Below are positions 1 to 12,240 of a stretch of DNA of 64,000 bases, piece after piece. Under the pieces are notes generated by a model. It saw nothing but the letters and a program-made list of their open reading frames with translations, was not told the DNA's origin and did no database searches. Source of the DNA: Mrakia gelida. Lineage: Eukaryota > Basidiomycota > Tremellomycetes > Cystofilobasidiales > Mrakiaceae. A program made the position numbers and the translations under genes. Each line of letters begins with the position of its first letter. Within the stretch, counting starts at the first letter, position 1. The stretch is taken from contig BRON01000005.1 of the NCBI GenBank assembly GCA_024345305.1, positions 1,116,001 through 1,180,000 on the forward strand, read 5' to 3'.

Positions 1-3000
1 AGCATATCTTCTGTGCGAGACTCAACCCTTCCCAACGAGTTTCACTTTGGCCGTCACCTCCGCCTTTCCTTCTCCCTCGCTCCCATCCCCACATTCCTCG
101 TCGCTCTGATCATCTCTCTTCCATGCGACGGCTCGCTGATCCCTTCTCTCTCTCTCGTTTCGCGCTTAGATCCTCGACAACATCGCTGGTGTCATGGAGT
201 TCTAGTGAGTCTTCTTCGCTGTCTCTCTCGTCTCGCCTTGTTCGTGTCGACCGCCTCTGCCGACTGACCTTGGCTCTTCTTTTCCGCGGTTTTCGTTTCT
301 GGTATAAAAAAAAACAGCACGTTCGAATCCTACGCTCTCAACTCGCCTGCTCCGTTCGAAGGATCTAAGCTCGATGTGAAGGCGGAGATTTCGAGGAGTG
401 AGTTCCCGCGTTCCATCATCACGCGTTGACTCGTCTCGTCGCCCCTCGGGAGTCGATTCTTCGCGTCGACGGCCAATTGCAGCATCTCTCTTGAGTGCTG
501 GAGTAGCGGAACTGGCTGGGAACGCTGGAGGGGTTAGCGGGCGAGAGCAGAAGGAAAGCCGAGGAGACGAAGACGTTGAACTGACACGCGTCTCGGCTGT
601 TTACTTCCTCTTCTTTCTCCTCCTCAGTGCGAACTCAAACCTACGCCTCCGACTACGCCTTCCACTACGACGTCGTCAACACTCTTAACTCCGGTTTGAA
701 CGACGGACACACGATCTTCGAGTCTCCTTGCTGTGAGTCGTCCCTCGTCTTTCTCTCTTCGACCCTTCGTCGTTTTTCTCGACGAGCTGCTGATCTATCT
801 CCCTCCCCTCTTTGTTCTTGCCCTTTCTTTCGCTCTTTTGCAGACTGGGGAGCTTTCCAATCCATCATCCCCTTCCCCATCGTCGCTCTCGCTCCCTCCG
901 CCAACTCCTCCCTCTCGGACGTCGAGATCCGCATCGCTCCCGACGCGACCAGCATCACTCGGAACCTCGGAGCGAGGTTCCTTGCCACTTATGGGATTGA
1001 CGATTTCGCTTCGGTGAGTCGAAGGGGAAGGCAATTCGGTTCGAGAGCGACGAGAAGGAGACGCTGATTGCCCCGGCTCTTCGTTCTCTCGCATCCGTCT
1101 TCATCGAATAGTACAATGGAGCCCTCGTAACCGAAATCAACGGACAGCCAGCCACTCAATACGTCGAGTACATCGCTGATACCGTCACTGGAACCTATCT
1201 TGATCTCGTGAGTCTTTGGAAACGCAGATCTCCCAGCCTCAACGCGTCGCTGTCGAGCTCCTCGTTCTTCCCAAATTCCCAATCTGACCTCTTCTCTTTC
1301 GACCCATAGGGAGTTCGAACCAACTCTGTCTTCGTGAGCTCCTCTTTCGGATGGTCGGCTTCGAGTTGAAGCCAGGAACTCACGGCTCGACGCGACTTTT
1401 TCCCTTTCCTGCCTTCGACAGACCTCCTACCGTCTCACTGCCGCCAGCACCTTCTCTCAACGGTTCGGAGATTTCGCTGGTATCCTCTTCCCTGATACTG
1501 CTGGAGGTTCGTCTTCTTTTGCTCTTTCCTTTTTCGACGCGATCTGGACGCTGACTCTCGCTTCGTGGTTTCCTTTGCTCAGTCAACATGACCGTCCAAC
1601 GAGTCAACTCTACCACTCCCGAGACTCTCAACGTTCGTCCGTCTATTCTACTCGTCCTCGTACTCGTTCCGACCTCGACGCTGACCAGATTTTGTCGTCT
1701 CCAGGTCCCCTACCAATCCTTCTTCCTCGGCGAGGATTTCACGGACGCTGATTCCTAGTACGTCTTCCCCTCTTTGGTCTTATCTTCTCCCTCATTGACA
1801 CGGGCATCTTATCTCTCTCTGTTCTACAGCTACGAAGCCAACTGCGCCGTCCTCTCAACTACCAACGGAGGCAACCTCAACCGAACCATCACCTCGACCT
1901 CCTCCTCCGAGTCCGAGAACTCCGATTCCCTCGTCGACATCTCCACCGATTCTGAGACCGACGCTGAGGACGACGAGGAGCCTACTCAACGAGGTCGACC
2001 AAGGGAGAGCTACATCGCTTCGATCAAGAACGACGTGACACAGAAGTATGCTGCTTCGTTGCTCGAGAACGTCGTCCCTCAAGGAGAGGTTCAGACGAGC
2101 TTGACGAACGACACTGGAATCAAATTTTTCAAGCTGCCTTCGGATCCCACTGTCGGAGTCATGGTTAGTCTCTCGTCGCGTCTCCTTTGCTCGTCGATTC
2201 GCCGACGCTGACCTCGTCCTCCCTTCCCTCTTCTTCCCCTTCTCTTCAGATGGTTCGTTTGTGACTTCCACTTCTCTGTCGTCGTCTCGTTACTCGTATG
2301 CTGACCTCCCCTTCGAACAGATCGGAACCTTCGGACCAGACTCGTTCGACACCGCGGAGGAGGCGATGGTCAACGGACTCGTAACCCTCTCCAAGACGAC
2401 CACCAGCCTGATCATCGACGTTACCAACAACGGAGGAGGATACCTCTGCTTGGGACACCTCCTGCACCGAGTCCTTGCTGGTCCTGACGTCGATGATAGT
2501 AAGTTTAGGACGCGTCTTGTTCGAACGCAGAGTCGACGCTGACTTCGCTTCTTATCGCTTCCATCGTTTCACAGACCTCGGATTCGAGGTGAGTCCTCCA
2601 TTTTGATCACACGATCTCGCGAAAGCATACTGACTCAGGTTGTTTTCTCTCACAGTCCTCCTGGCGAGCCGCTCCCCTCGCTCTCAAGATCATGGCGGCC
2701 AACATCAGTTCGTCCTCGACGCGTCTTCCTTCTTCCCTCTATCTCTCTCTCTCGCACTAACACTTTCCTTCCTCTTGTTCGCCCACAGAGATGAAACTCA
2801 CCAACACCTTCTACTCTCCCGTCGGATGGAACAGCCTCACTGGCTCGAGTCTCTCGATCAACACCAACTTGTTCGCCCCAGGAGTCAGCGTCCAGGCCGA
2901 AGGAACGACCGATGCTCAGTCTACGAGGTTTGCTGACGAGTGTGGATCGACGAGAGGGTGAGTGAGAAGCTGCATAAAGGAGAAGAGGAGGAGAGCGATG

Positions 3001-4154
3001 GAAGTTGACGTCCGATTTCCCTCCCCTTCCCATCTACCCTCCCCTCTCCAGATACCCTACCACGAAGCCTTACGACCTTACCAAGGTTGCCATCGTGGGG
3101 AACGGGAACTGTGCTTCTACCTGCGCTACTGTGAGTCCGCTCACTCTCAGATATGGGAGGTGGAAAGGCGCCGTCGGAAACGGGTTTCCCTCGTCGCTCG
3201 AGGTCGAGAACTGACGACCCTCGCTCGAACCTTTCAGTTCACCACTCTGATGGCCGAGCTCCACAACACCCGAATGTACGTCTATGGAGGATCGCCTTCG
3301 GTGGACTCGATTCAGTACAAGGGAATGGCAGGGAACCAAGGTTCGTCGCACTCGACGCGTCTCACTTTCCTCTCTTCCAACATTGACCCTTCCCCTCTTC
3401 CTCCCTTCCATCAGTCCTCGATTGGGCCGATCTCGATACCGAGATCATCTCCGCTGGTCTCGACACCGATGCTCTTCGACCTCCTCAGCTGATTGTCAAC
3501 GGAAACGCGTGAGTCCAACCTCGTGCTCTGACTTTGTCGACGGACTTCGGATCTGATCGACCTCTTTGACCTTTGACGTTTTACAGCCGACACAACTGGA
3601 GGATCGCGTACTCTTGGGTCGATAAGACCAACCCTATCGGTGAGTCAGCGCGAGAAGGGAACGAACCGAAGCGTCAAGAAGAGAGGAACTGATGCTCGTT
3701 CGGTCGCGTCGCGTTTCTCTCTCGTTGCTTCAGCCTACCAAAACGAGGTGAGTTCTTACCTCTCCGGTGTCTACTCTGATCGAGAGTACAGTGACTGACG
3801 ACTTCCTTCGCCTCGTCGTTCTTTCTAGGCCGCCACTGTCCGAATGCCTCTTACTCTCGCGACTTACAACAACCCTCAAGCTGTTCGTCGTTCATCTCCT
3901 CTCTCTCGACGTGACTCGTCCGCTGACCTTCGATATTTTTCTTCCTCCAGATCTGGACTCAAGTCGCCGCCGACCTCAAGGCGAACCCTCAAACTGCGAC
4001 AGGTGCGAACGGAACCTCCTCAACCACGAACACCGCGTCGAACCCAGGAGCTACCGGCTCGACTCAGTCTGGATCTGCTTCGCCCATACGGTTAACTACT
4101 CCCTGGGTCGCTGGACTCGTCTCGCTCCTCGTCGGAGTCGCGATGATGGGTTGA
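1..4154 (+). CDS. S41-type (CPAF-like) secreted peptidase, GPI-anchored, 5' truncated by window
   Basis: Open at the left edge, so the start codon and signal peptide lie outside. I joined about 15 short exons. Near the N-side the exon at 627-731 reads SGLNDGHTIFESP, matching the SLNDAHT region of fungal S41/CPAF-like proteases. The exon at 2321-2499 carries SLIIDVTNNGGGYLCLG, the beta-strand and glycine-rich segment of the S41 core. The exon at 3050-3130 carries VAIVGNGNCASTCA, where the Ser of the CAST motif would be the nucleophile. The C-terminus (about 4009-4154) is Ser/Thr/Asn-rich and ends in a hydrophobic stretch, WVAGLVSLLVGVAMMG, directly before the stop, as expected for a GPI anchor signal. 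Introns start GTGAGT or GTTCGT and contain CTGAC. Family membership is clear. Substrate and true activity are unknown, and many fungal members have no known substrate. Confidence 0.8.
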
Positions 4155-4656
4155 ACGGTCCCGCTTTCTCTCTCATTTCGTCTTCGCGTCCCTCTCCCTC
4201 TCCCTCCTCTCCCCTTCCAAAACGACAGCCGCGTCTCTCCTATATTCCTTTATCAGGCCACTCTCCTTCACTTCTTCCCCTTCATTTATTCCGTATGTTT
4301 ATTCTTCAGCTCTTTGCTTCTGCTTCTTCCTCCTCACTTGTACTCCTTCACGCTTCTCCTCAAACACGGACGGTCTATCTCCCTCGATCTTGCGCTTTGC
4401 TTTCACTCTCTTTATTTCGCTGGTTACACTCTTCTTGATAACATAAGGACTCACTCGCTCGTCTATGGAATCTCTTTTGAACCTCTGGCGGGAACGGGGA
4501 GGAGGGGGAGAGATGGTGACGCCCAGGCCGCGTCGATCCTCGAGACGCTCGCTCGTTGCTTGTGTTTTTCCCTCGGCGCCGTTCAACCTCCAACCTTCAT
4601 TCAACATCCCAAAACCTCACGCTCGTTTTGTTCTTCTCACCCTCCTTTCTCCTGCT

Positions 4657-6074
4657 ATGATACTGGACCGACCGTGGATGCACTTCAGGGAGCCTGAAAA
4701 TCCTCACAGCGTGAGTTCGAGGGCTCATCTTTGTCTCGTTCCTGGTCGTCTCGCGAGCTTGGGCTGAACTTCCTCCCCTTCCTTCCTCTTCTTCTTCGGC
4801 TGTTCGCAGCTCAGCGATGTGTACATGGACTACCCTCGAGTGGATAGAAACGGCAAGAACCTCTCTCTGTGCGTTTCTTCTTCTCTCTTGGGGGTGGAGG
4901 AGACGCGAGGACAACGCGGATCGAGCTGACACGAGCTCACTTCTTCTTCTCCTTCCTCCCCTTTTGAGGTTCTTCGCCCTCGTCCTTCTACCCTTCGTCG
5001 CTCGACTGGGTACCACGGCAGTTCATATCTTCAACGCCTACGATATCGTCCAAGAACGCTCGATCCTCTCATCCTGCGACGAAGATGAGAGCTGTGGACT
5101 CCTCGCCCCCTCGTCTCGAAGGGTGCCTTTCGATGGATCTACCTCGCTTTCGTGATCCTCGTACTTCTTGTTGTGAGTGCTCCTTCCTCAAAGCCCTCCT
5201 CCGCTGCCTAGCCTCGAGAGAGCTGATCCGAAACCTGTCTTCTCGCTCTCGAAGTTGCTCGTCGTGAAGCTCATCGCTCTTTCGACGTTCAGGAGCGATC
5301 GAGTCGACGGAATCGTCTCGAACCCTGCAGCCTTTCAGATCGCTTCCCTCTATTAGTTCTTCATCGATCAGCGAGCAGCCCAAGAAGTGAGACGCTGACC
5401 TCTCTCTCTCCTCGCAAACAGTCTCCCTCGACCGTTTCATCCTCCTCTCGGAACTTCGAGGTCCCGTCTTCTCTCGCCCCTTCTTCGCTCGGGAACTCTC
5501 GAGACAAGTCAGATGCGAGTTGTCGCTCTCTACTTATCTGCACTTTCCTTCCCCTCATCACTCGCTGAACTCGCTGTTGGTGCTTTCTTTCGCAGGGAAA
5601 GCCTTCTGGGTCGTCGCGTCGTTCCCCGTCCAACACTTCAACTGGATCCTCGTCGAGACTTGGGCGGAACGAGGAGCTCAGCCGACGGAGTACTGGACCT
5701 TCATGCTCTCACTCAGCGTCTACTCCTTCTTCGACTTGGTCCCCTTCCTCCTCGCTGTGATCGCTTACTCGCCGGTCCGAAGCGCGTTCACTCAGCCGAA
5801 GCTCAGGGTGAGTTTGGGTTCCCTTCTTCTTCTCGTAACGAAAGCGATCTCGAATCCTGACTTAAGCATACCGTTCACCCTTGCAGAGGTACCTCGGCTA
5901 TCATCTCGAGCAGGTATGTCTTCTTGATCGACCCTCAACGCGACGGCGATCTGACCTCCTCGTCTTCCTCTTCCCCTCTTGCAGAACATCAACGCGATCC
6001 AAAGCCTTCATGGATGCAGATCATCTCCGATGGGCTCGGTGGATAAAAGCTCGGTCGAAAAGGGCAGGACCTGA
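4657..6074 (+). CDS. Multipass membrane protein of unknown function, exon model unresolved
   Basis: Clear coding pieces are an N-terminal exon (MILDRPWMHFREPENPHS, 4657-4710), an exon giving VYMDYPRVDRNG (from about 4810), a hydrophobic exon (FFALVLLPFVARLG, from about 4970), a second membrane segment (FRWIYLAFVILVLL, about 5126-5170), and a long exon at 5596-5807 with VYSFFDLVPFLLAVIAYSPV. The last exon ends NINAIQSLHG... with the stop at 6072-6074. The reading frame of the 4970 exon does not connect to the 5126 segment through any GT-AG intron I can see. A second in-frame TAG at 5352-5354 also needs an unseen intron. An upstream in-frame ATG exists at 4465, but 4657 is preferred because the residues before it look like translated UTR. 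I do not recognise the family. Possible explanations are an unusual intron, a sequence error or a decaying gene. Confidence 0.45.
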
Positions 6075-6576
6075 GGGTCGGTTGCATTGTTGTTTCTTGG
6101 AGTACGTTAGACGACCCCCACCCTCTTTCATTATTTTACGGACTACCCAGTAGCACTCACAAAGTTCTCGCGTAGATCTCCTTCGATGTCTCTGCAGCGA
6201 AGGAGCAGAACGTCGCGTCCCGTCTCCGACCCCATTCTTCCTTTCCTTCTCTCTCAACCTCGAATCGATTCAAGCGAGAAAGGTATCGTAAGAAGGAAAA
6301 CGTTCGTCCAGTAGATGAGCAGGTCCGAATGAAAGGAAAGAGCAACGAGGAAATGAAAGAAAAGCAAGCAAGAGAAGGTCTTTGAGTTCGATGCTTCGAA
6401 AGAAGATGAACGACAGGCTGAGCAAGAGATGAGAAGGAGAGCGGAAAACGAGGGTAGAGAGAAAGAGAGTCCAGTTCGAAAGAGTCCATAACGACGAGAG
6501 AGAGGAATAAGTAAAGGAGGGAAGCAGCAGCAGCAAAAAGCAAAGGGAAGGAGAAATATAACGTCACGCGTCGGGT
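6075..6576. other. Convergent intergenic region, 3' UTRs
   Basis: 502 bp between two convergent stop codons. The right half is strongly purine-rich on the + strand, which is the pyrimidine-rich side of the neighbouring minus-strand transcript. Open frames here are low-complexity Ser/Leu/Phe translations with no family resemblance. No gene is seen. Confidence 0.6.
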
Positions 6577-8956
6577 TTAGGCAGAGTCGGAGGGGAGCTC
6601 GTATCTGCGAGAAAAGAAGACGAGAGAGAACGAGAGTCAGCGAACGCCGTCAAGGAGAGAGAGTGGAGATGGGAAGGTAGGTGAAGAGGGGACTCACGGG
6701 CAAGCAACACTGCTGATCTGAGTGCTAACCGTCGTCGCACCGATCCTTCCCGAAGCCTTCGAGCTGAGGGTGAGCTTGACGTTCAGCGTCGGACGGACGG
6801 TTCCGATGTAGATGTGCTCGCAGGCGGTGTAGTAGTCGTTCCCTACGAGGACGAAGCGAAGAAACGAAGGACGAGGGAAATCGACGCGTCAACGGTCGGG
6901 GAAAGAGCGAGGGAAGGAAGAGAGCGACGAGGGAGAAGCACGAACAAGTCACGTCCGACGAGTTGATAGCAGCATACGAGAAGGTGACTGGGATCTTGAT
7001 AGGAGTGATGGTCTTGGCTTTGAAGGTTCCCGACCAGGTTCCGTTCGCGACTTGACGACCCGTTGACATGTCGAAGAGTGTGGCCTCGAGGGAGGTGAGG
7101 TGGACGGGGATGTAGGTTGCTGAGCTGTCGGCTGGATTGAGGTGAGATGAGACGCGACAGCGACGAAGGATTTCAGCGAAAAGTTCCGAGAGGATGAGAC
7201 GAGAGGCGAGACAGCAGACGAACCTGCTAACGAAACGAGAGCAGGGAAGGTGAAGTTGGCGGGAGTTCGACTGAAGAGGATCGTGGAGGAGGTGTTGGTA
7301 GCGCCTTCGATAGCTTGGATAGGCTGAGTGGTATCGAACTCGAAGGAGGGGACCTAGTTGAGGGGAAAACAAACGCGAGAGAGGAGCGGCTCAGCGTCGG
7401 TCGCGTCGAACGTCGAACCAGAACGAGGAGGGTTGAGACTCACTCGAGGGATCACGAAGTACACCGTTATTCCGACGCTGTAAGAGGAACGAGAGAAATT
7501 CAGTCTACTCGTTCGAAAGCTAGGGGAAGGGGAAGAAGCAAGCTCGAGACTCACGCGATACAAAGAGCAAAAGTTCCCCACACCAGCAGCTGCCTCAAAC
7601 TCGCACCACAGCACTGCCTGTCCTCGTCTCTCTTGAACCTCTTCCACATCCTATCCCTCTGTTCCTGCTTAGCCTCCTTCTTCCCCTGCTTAGAAAGACT
7701 GTGAAGCTCGGAACGTTTCCAGCTGAATCACGACGAAACGAGAATCGAAGAGTCAGCTCGATCTTTCTCCCATCGATCATCTTTGAACGCGGGAGATCTT
7801 CGAGCGAGAGGTCAAGAATGGCAAGGACAACTCACTCAGCTCCCAAAACAGGCACCGTCACCAACTCGGACGTCTCTAGCTGAGCAGCCGACATGGCTTT
7901 CCCTCCGTAGACGGACGATCCTCCTCCTTGGATGGACTTGGCTGAGGACGAGTAGTTTGGACCAGAGACAGGAACGATGGGTTGGCCTTCTCCGTATGTC
8001 GAAATGGGTCGGTAGGATTTGGAAGAGCTAAAAGACCAGGGCGCAAAGGAGGGAAGGAAGCGATTGTGAGCTCGAGCGTCAAAAGGAGGGAGGAGGGCTG
8101 TGGGTCGAGCGAGAGCGCGACGAACCGATCGCCGTTATTGTTGTTAGGTCCTCCTCGTGAAGGAGCGATGGACGAGCTTGAGATTCCGGGAGTGAGAGGA
8201 GCGGTGGAGTAGCGAGGACCGGTGTTGTTGAAGTCTGGAGGAATTTGGAGAAAGGAGGAAGGAGGAGAGGGGTCAGCTCGGGAGGTTGAGAGGAAGGGAG
8301 GGTTTGAGAGAGGATGCGAGGTTGGTCGAGAAGGGATGAAGGATAGTCTGGGCTAGTGCTCGACTCGCTTTCCCAGCGGAGGTGCGAGAAGAGCTCGCAA
8401 GCGAAGGAGAAAGACGAGGAAAGGAACGAAGGAGGCTTGAGAGGGTCCTGCCTCTCTCGCTCCTCCTTCCCTTCCCTCTTGGGCTCGACCGTTTCCTTCT
8501 TCCTCGTCCTCAGTCTTCCGCAACATCAGTTCCCAGCACCTCTACCTCTCCCCAATTCGACCCAAAAGCGCTCGACTAACCAGCATAAACGTCCCAGCCA
8601 TCCCCTCTCTCCTCGTCCTCCCCATAACCATCGTCCTCCTCTTCAGGCTCCTCTCGAGGAATCGACTCTCGCTGCTGCTGCTGCTCTCTCCTACTCGAGG
8701 CCGGTCTCGCGCCTCCAGCAGCGGCAGCCATTCTAGCCTCGAAGCTCTCTCGATTTCGTCTTGGAGGAGGGTGGTCTGCGTATCTCGAAGTCCCTGCTGG
8801 ACTGTCCTGGAAGGGGGAGGAAGCGGATGACGTTGGTCGATAGGATGGTTGATCTTGCCACGAAGAACCAGACTCGCGATGGTCTCGACGGTCAGTGTAG
8901 GAGTAGTCGTCCTCCGAGGGACGGAGGGGTTGCGAGGAGTGAGGGCGTGGAGCCAT
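6577..8956 (-). CDS. LEA2-domain single-pass membrane protein
   Basis: The start at 8956 gives a Pro/Ser/Gln-rich, acidic cytoplasmic region of about 125 residues (ends DDGYGEDEERGDGWDVYAG). Shorter exons follow (NNTGPRYSTAPLTPGISSSS; SGPNYSSSAKSIQGGGSSVY), then a basic stretch (KKEAKQEQRDRMWKRFKR) and a hydrophobic segment (LLVWGTFALCIA plus VGITVYFVIPRV) that should span the membrane. The remaining exons resemble a LEA2 / water-stress domain: IPVHLTSLEATLFDMSTGRQ, then TITPIKIPVTFSYAAINSSD. The last exon ends YELPSDSA with the stop at 6577-6579. Introns are short and branch at CTGAC. The layout (disordered N-tail, one membrane helix, lumenal or external LEA2 beta-sandwich) is common in fungal proteins of unknown role, possibly vacuolar or plasma membrane. 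The domain call rests on pattern recognition; a profile search would settle it. Confidence 0.65.
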
Positions 8957-10071
8957 GGCGAGGGGGGGGAAGGGAAGGGAGAGAGGGATGGGTTTCTCGA
9001 AGGTCGCGGTTTGAGGGGAAGGGAGAGAGAGAGAGGAGGCGAGGATCTGGTTTTCGAGCGAGGAGAAAATCTGGGCAGTCAGGAGCGATGAGGCTAGATG
9101 AATATGTGAATCGTCTCTTGGCTGTACTCGACGACTCTGTGCAGAAATCGGAAGAAGGACGTCAACTGAGGTCGAGCGGTGAGCTCGACCCTCCTCCCTC
9201 AAGTCTTTGTTGACTTTTCTCGTCGCTGAGTTCAAAGGAAAATTCGCTGATCAGATCCCAAGTTTTGATATGTTTAACGTCTATGATAACTCTGTGACGT
9301 CGAGATTTCCGACCTCTCTATGGCATCTTGCGTTGATTCGACCCCTCGTCCCTCGCTCGTCGCGTTCGCTCCTCCTTTGCCTTCGTCTCTGCTCGCTGCG
9401 CTCTGAGACCATCCAGAGCGGAGAAGAGCTCGATCTTTGTCGTTTCCGATGCGAAATGTGAGTAGCAGGTCGAAGTCAGGGCAAATAAGCTGAAAATGAG
9501 TCGTTCTCGACGCGTCGCTCGTCTTCTCCTCGACACCTCGAACCTCTTTCCGAGATCAAAGCGACGGCTCTTCGAGGAAGTAAGTCGTAGAGACGCAGAC
9601 TTATCTACCCTCTCCCTCCCGTCCAACGCACGAACTCCCATTCCAGACGCTACCGGCCTTTACACTTCGCCACAACGCTCGCCTGTCCTGTCTCGCCTCC
9701 CCCCGTCCTCTTCCGAGCCAAGAAAAATGTGATCCTAGTACTGCTACAGCATCTCTTCGAAGCCTTTTCTAGCACCTCGTCTCTCCCACGCACAAAGAAC
9801 AGGGAGCGGCCTTCGAGAAAAGAAAGCAAACGCGTCACACAAACCGAACCGACGGGCCTCGCCCCCCTGCTCCCTCCCCTCCTCCTCTCCCTCCCTCCTC
9901 GTTGTCCTTCAAACCACCAGCACCGTCCCCCTTCCCCTTTCTCTCTCCTTTTCTCTCCTTCTTCGACAGATCATCCACACTCTTTTGGTCCCCCAACAAC
10001 AACAAACGAAACTAAAAACAACCCCCACCCTCTACCAAGCCCAAGCCCAACCTCGCTCTCCCCCGAAAACG
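8957..10071. promoter_or_regulatory. Divergent intergenic region between the LEA2 and beta-barrel genes
   Basis: 1115 bp separating two outward-facing start codons. It is long for this window. It contains one GACGCGTC at 9509-9516 and long CT-rich tracts at about 9860-9970 just before the + strand gene, typical of fungal core promoters. Open frames here are low complexity and start or stop without splice-site support. No gene is recognised. Confidence 0.5.
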
Positions 10072-11828
10072 ATGCTCGCTTCAACTTCGTCGATCCTGCT
10101 CGCCAGCGTCCTTCTCTTGCTCGGAGGAGCCGAGGCCGCGGAGCCTATGGGAGGGAAGGGGTTGGGACTGGGAGGAAGAGGGAAGCATGGGAGTGAGATG
10201 AGGAGGGGAGCTGGAGGGAAGGGACATGGTCATGGAGGGAGTGGAAGGGCTGAGAAGAGGCAGGGGTCGTGAGTCTTTCTTTTCTTTTCGCTTCGCTTCG
10301 CTTCGTCTCGCTTCGCTCGCTCTTGATCTCTGGGCTTAGGATCGGGGAGGCTCGGAGAGAGCTATAGACCTTCTCTTTGGCGGAGCAGGAGGAGGGAGGA
10401 AGGCTGGGAGAGGCTGGCTGGTTCAGCTCGAGCAAAGGAGGCTCGAGCTCACCTCCAGTTCTTCAGCCTCATCTTCGACGCTCGCTCGTTCGAGAAGAAG
10501 GCTCAAGAACGCAGCTTGCTGTAGATATGAGGCTGGGCCATGAGCGAGGGATCCCCAATCTCGCTCGTGTCAGCTCTGAGGGGCAAGGAGGAGCAGAGCA
10601 GGATCGACGGAGGGAGAGGAGAGGAGGACCAGTTTGTTTTCCAAGCTCGTGCTTTTGCCCTTCCCTCTCCTCCTCTCCGCCCATCTTCTGCTCTCCGAAG
10701 TAGCGAAGCAGCATCAGCTCTCTCACGCTACGCCCTGAAAACCTTCCTTCGTCCCCTCCTCCCCCTTACGTCCCCCCTCAGCCTGTCTCTCGATCCCTCC
10801 TCGACTTCAAATCGTTTCTCTCGCTGCGGTTGTTCGACGAACTCAATGCTCACCCTTTGTTCTCTCCCTCTTTGATATCACAGGAACGCTCGAATGACCT
10901 ACTACTACACGGACGTCGGATTGGGAGCTTGCGGTCAGCTGCATCAGAACGACGAGTACACGGTCGCTATGAACACGGCTCGTGAGTCTCGTCCTCTGTT
11001 TCGAACCCCTCCTCCGTCGACCCCTTAGGCTGACCTTCTGTGTGCTCTTCCTCGTCTCGCAAACAGAGTTCAACAACGGAGGAGTCTGCGGTCAGACTAT
11101 CACGATCACCTACAAGTTCGTAGACTTCTCCTCTCTCTCGCTCGACGCGTCTTGTTGCTTTTGAACGAATCGAACGAGACACCATCTTCGTCGCTCACGC
11201 ACTGACCTCTCCCTTTCCTGCTCTTCCTCTCCTCCAGTGGAAACACCGCCTCGGCTCTCGTAGCTGACGAATGCCCGACCTGCTCGTACGGAGAACTTGA
11301 TCTCTCGCCCGGACTCTTCACGTTCGTCCATTCCTCCTCTCCTCTCTCCTCGCCCAAAACGCGTCTGACTTTCGTTCCTTGTTCGACAGCCACTTCGCCA
11401 GCACCGACGCCGGACAGATCTACGGCTCGTGGGTCTACGGCTCCGGTTCAACTCCTGACCCCACCACCACAACGACCACCGCCGCTGCTCCCACCACAAC
11501 CACAACAACCAAAGAAGCCGACCCCACCACCACTTCCACCTCGGAATACGTCGCTCCCACCACCTCCTCCTCGGCTCTCCCCTCCTCCTCAGCTATCCCT
11601 TCCTCCTCCGCCGCCCAGTCAGCCTCAGCCTCAGCCTCAGCATCCTCCCTCTACTCCTCCGCCTCCGAAACCGCCAGCGTCGCCGCCGCTTCAGCCTCTG
11701 CGACCGCTGGAGGTGCAGGAGGATCGGACTCGGCTGCTCAGGGAGTAAACATCCTCGTTGCGTTGGGTCAGGCGGTGAACGGACTCGGGAGCGTGGTTTG
11801 TTTGGGGAACGAGGGGTGCGTGGTTTAG
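10072..11828 (+). CDS. Secreted RlpA-like double-psi beta-barrel (expansin-related) protein
   Basis: The start at 10072 gives a classic signal peptide (MLASTSSILLASVLLLLGGAEA); an upstream in-frame ATG would bury it. A Gly/His/Lys-rich linker ends in KR, a possible Kex2 site. The barrel domain is split over exons 10884-10981 (MTYYYTDVGLGACGQ), 11067-11115 (FNNGGVCGQTITITY), from 11238 (ALVADECPTCSYGELDLSPG) and from about 11390 (HFASTDAGQIYGSWVY). The C(P)xC and DLSPG motifs and the paired cysteines are the usual signature of fungal DPBB proteins. The tail is a long Thr then Ser/Ala-rich, likely O-glycosylated region ending in a short hydrophobic C-terminus, which may be a GPI signal. Members act at cell walls or in plant interaction, usually without shown enzyme activity. 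The first intron (10269-10883, 615 nt) is unusually long. Confidence 0.8.
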
Positions 11829-12240
11829 AGAGATGGACGCGGCGCTCGTTTTCATCTCGTTTCGTTATCTTCTTTCGCTTTTCGCTTTCTTTCTTTCTTT
11901 CTTGGGCAACCCTCTCTCTCTCCCTTTTCAACCTTCCTCGCAACGCCTAACACAGTATCTATACCCTTGCTTTCTCGATGCCTTCGTTTCGCTCTTCCGC
12001 TTCGGACAACCCTCCTTGCTTCGCTTCGACTTCGACTTCGACTTCGAACGCTGCCCTTATCACTTTACTAAACCCTTACTCTATATACAGTTCGCCCTCG
12101 CTATTAAGTCCTTCTCAACTCCATCTTGCTGCACGAGGCGAAAGAACGAAAAGGGAACGAGAGACGAGATCGACGCGACGCGTCTCGCTCGCTCGTGCGT
12201 CGAATGAAAAGATCATGCTGATTCAAGCTTCACGCCCACG
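11829..12240. other. Convergent intergenic region, 3' UTRs
   Basis: 412 bp between two convergent stop codons. It holds pyrimidine-rich DNA, an AT-rich patch near 12050-12110 (possible polyadenylation area) and one GACGCGTC at 12177-12184. No coding region is seen. Confidence 0.6.

Noticed and set aside
4465..4656. Longer N-terminus for the membrane protein starting at 4465
   Set aside because: The extra residues are Gly/Arg/Ser-rich and read like translated leader; the conserved-looking part begins at 4657.
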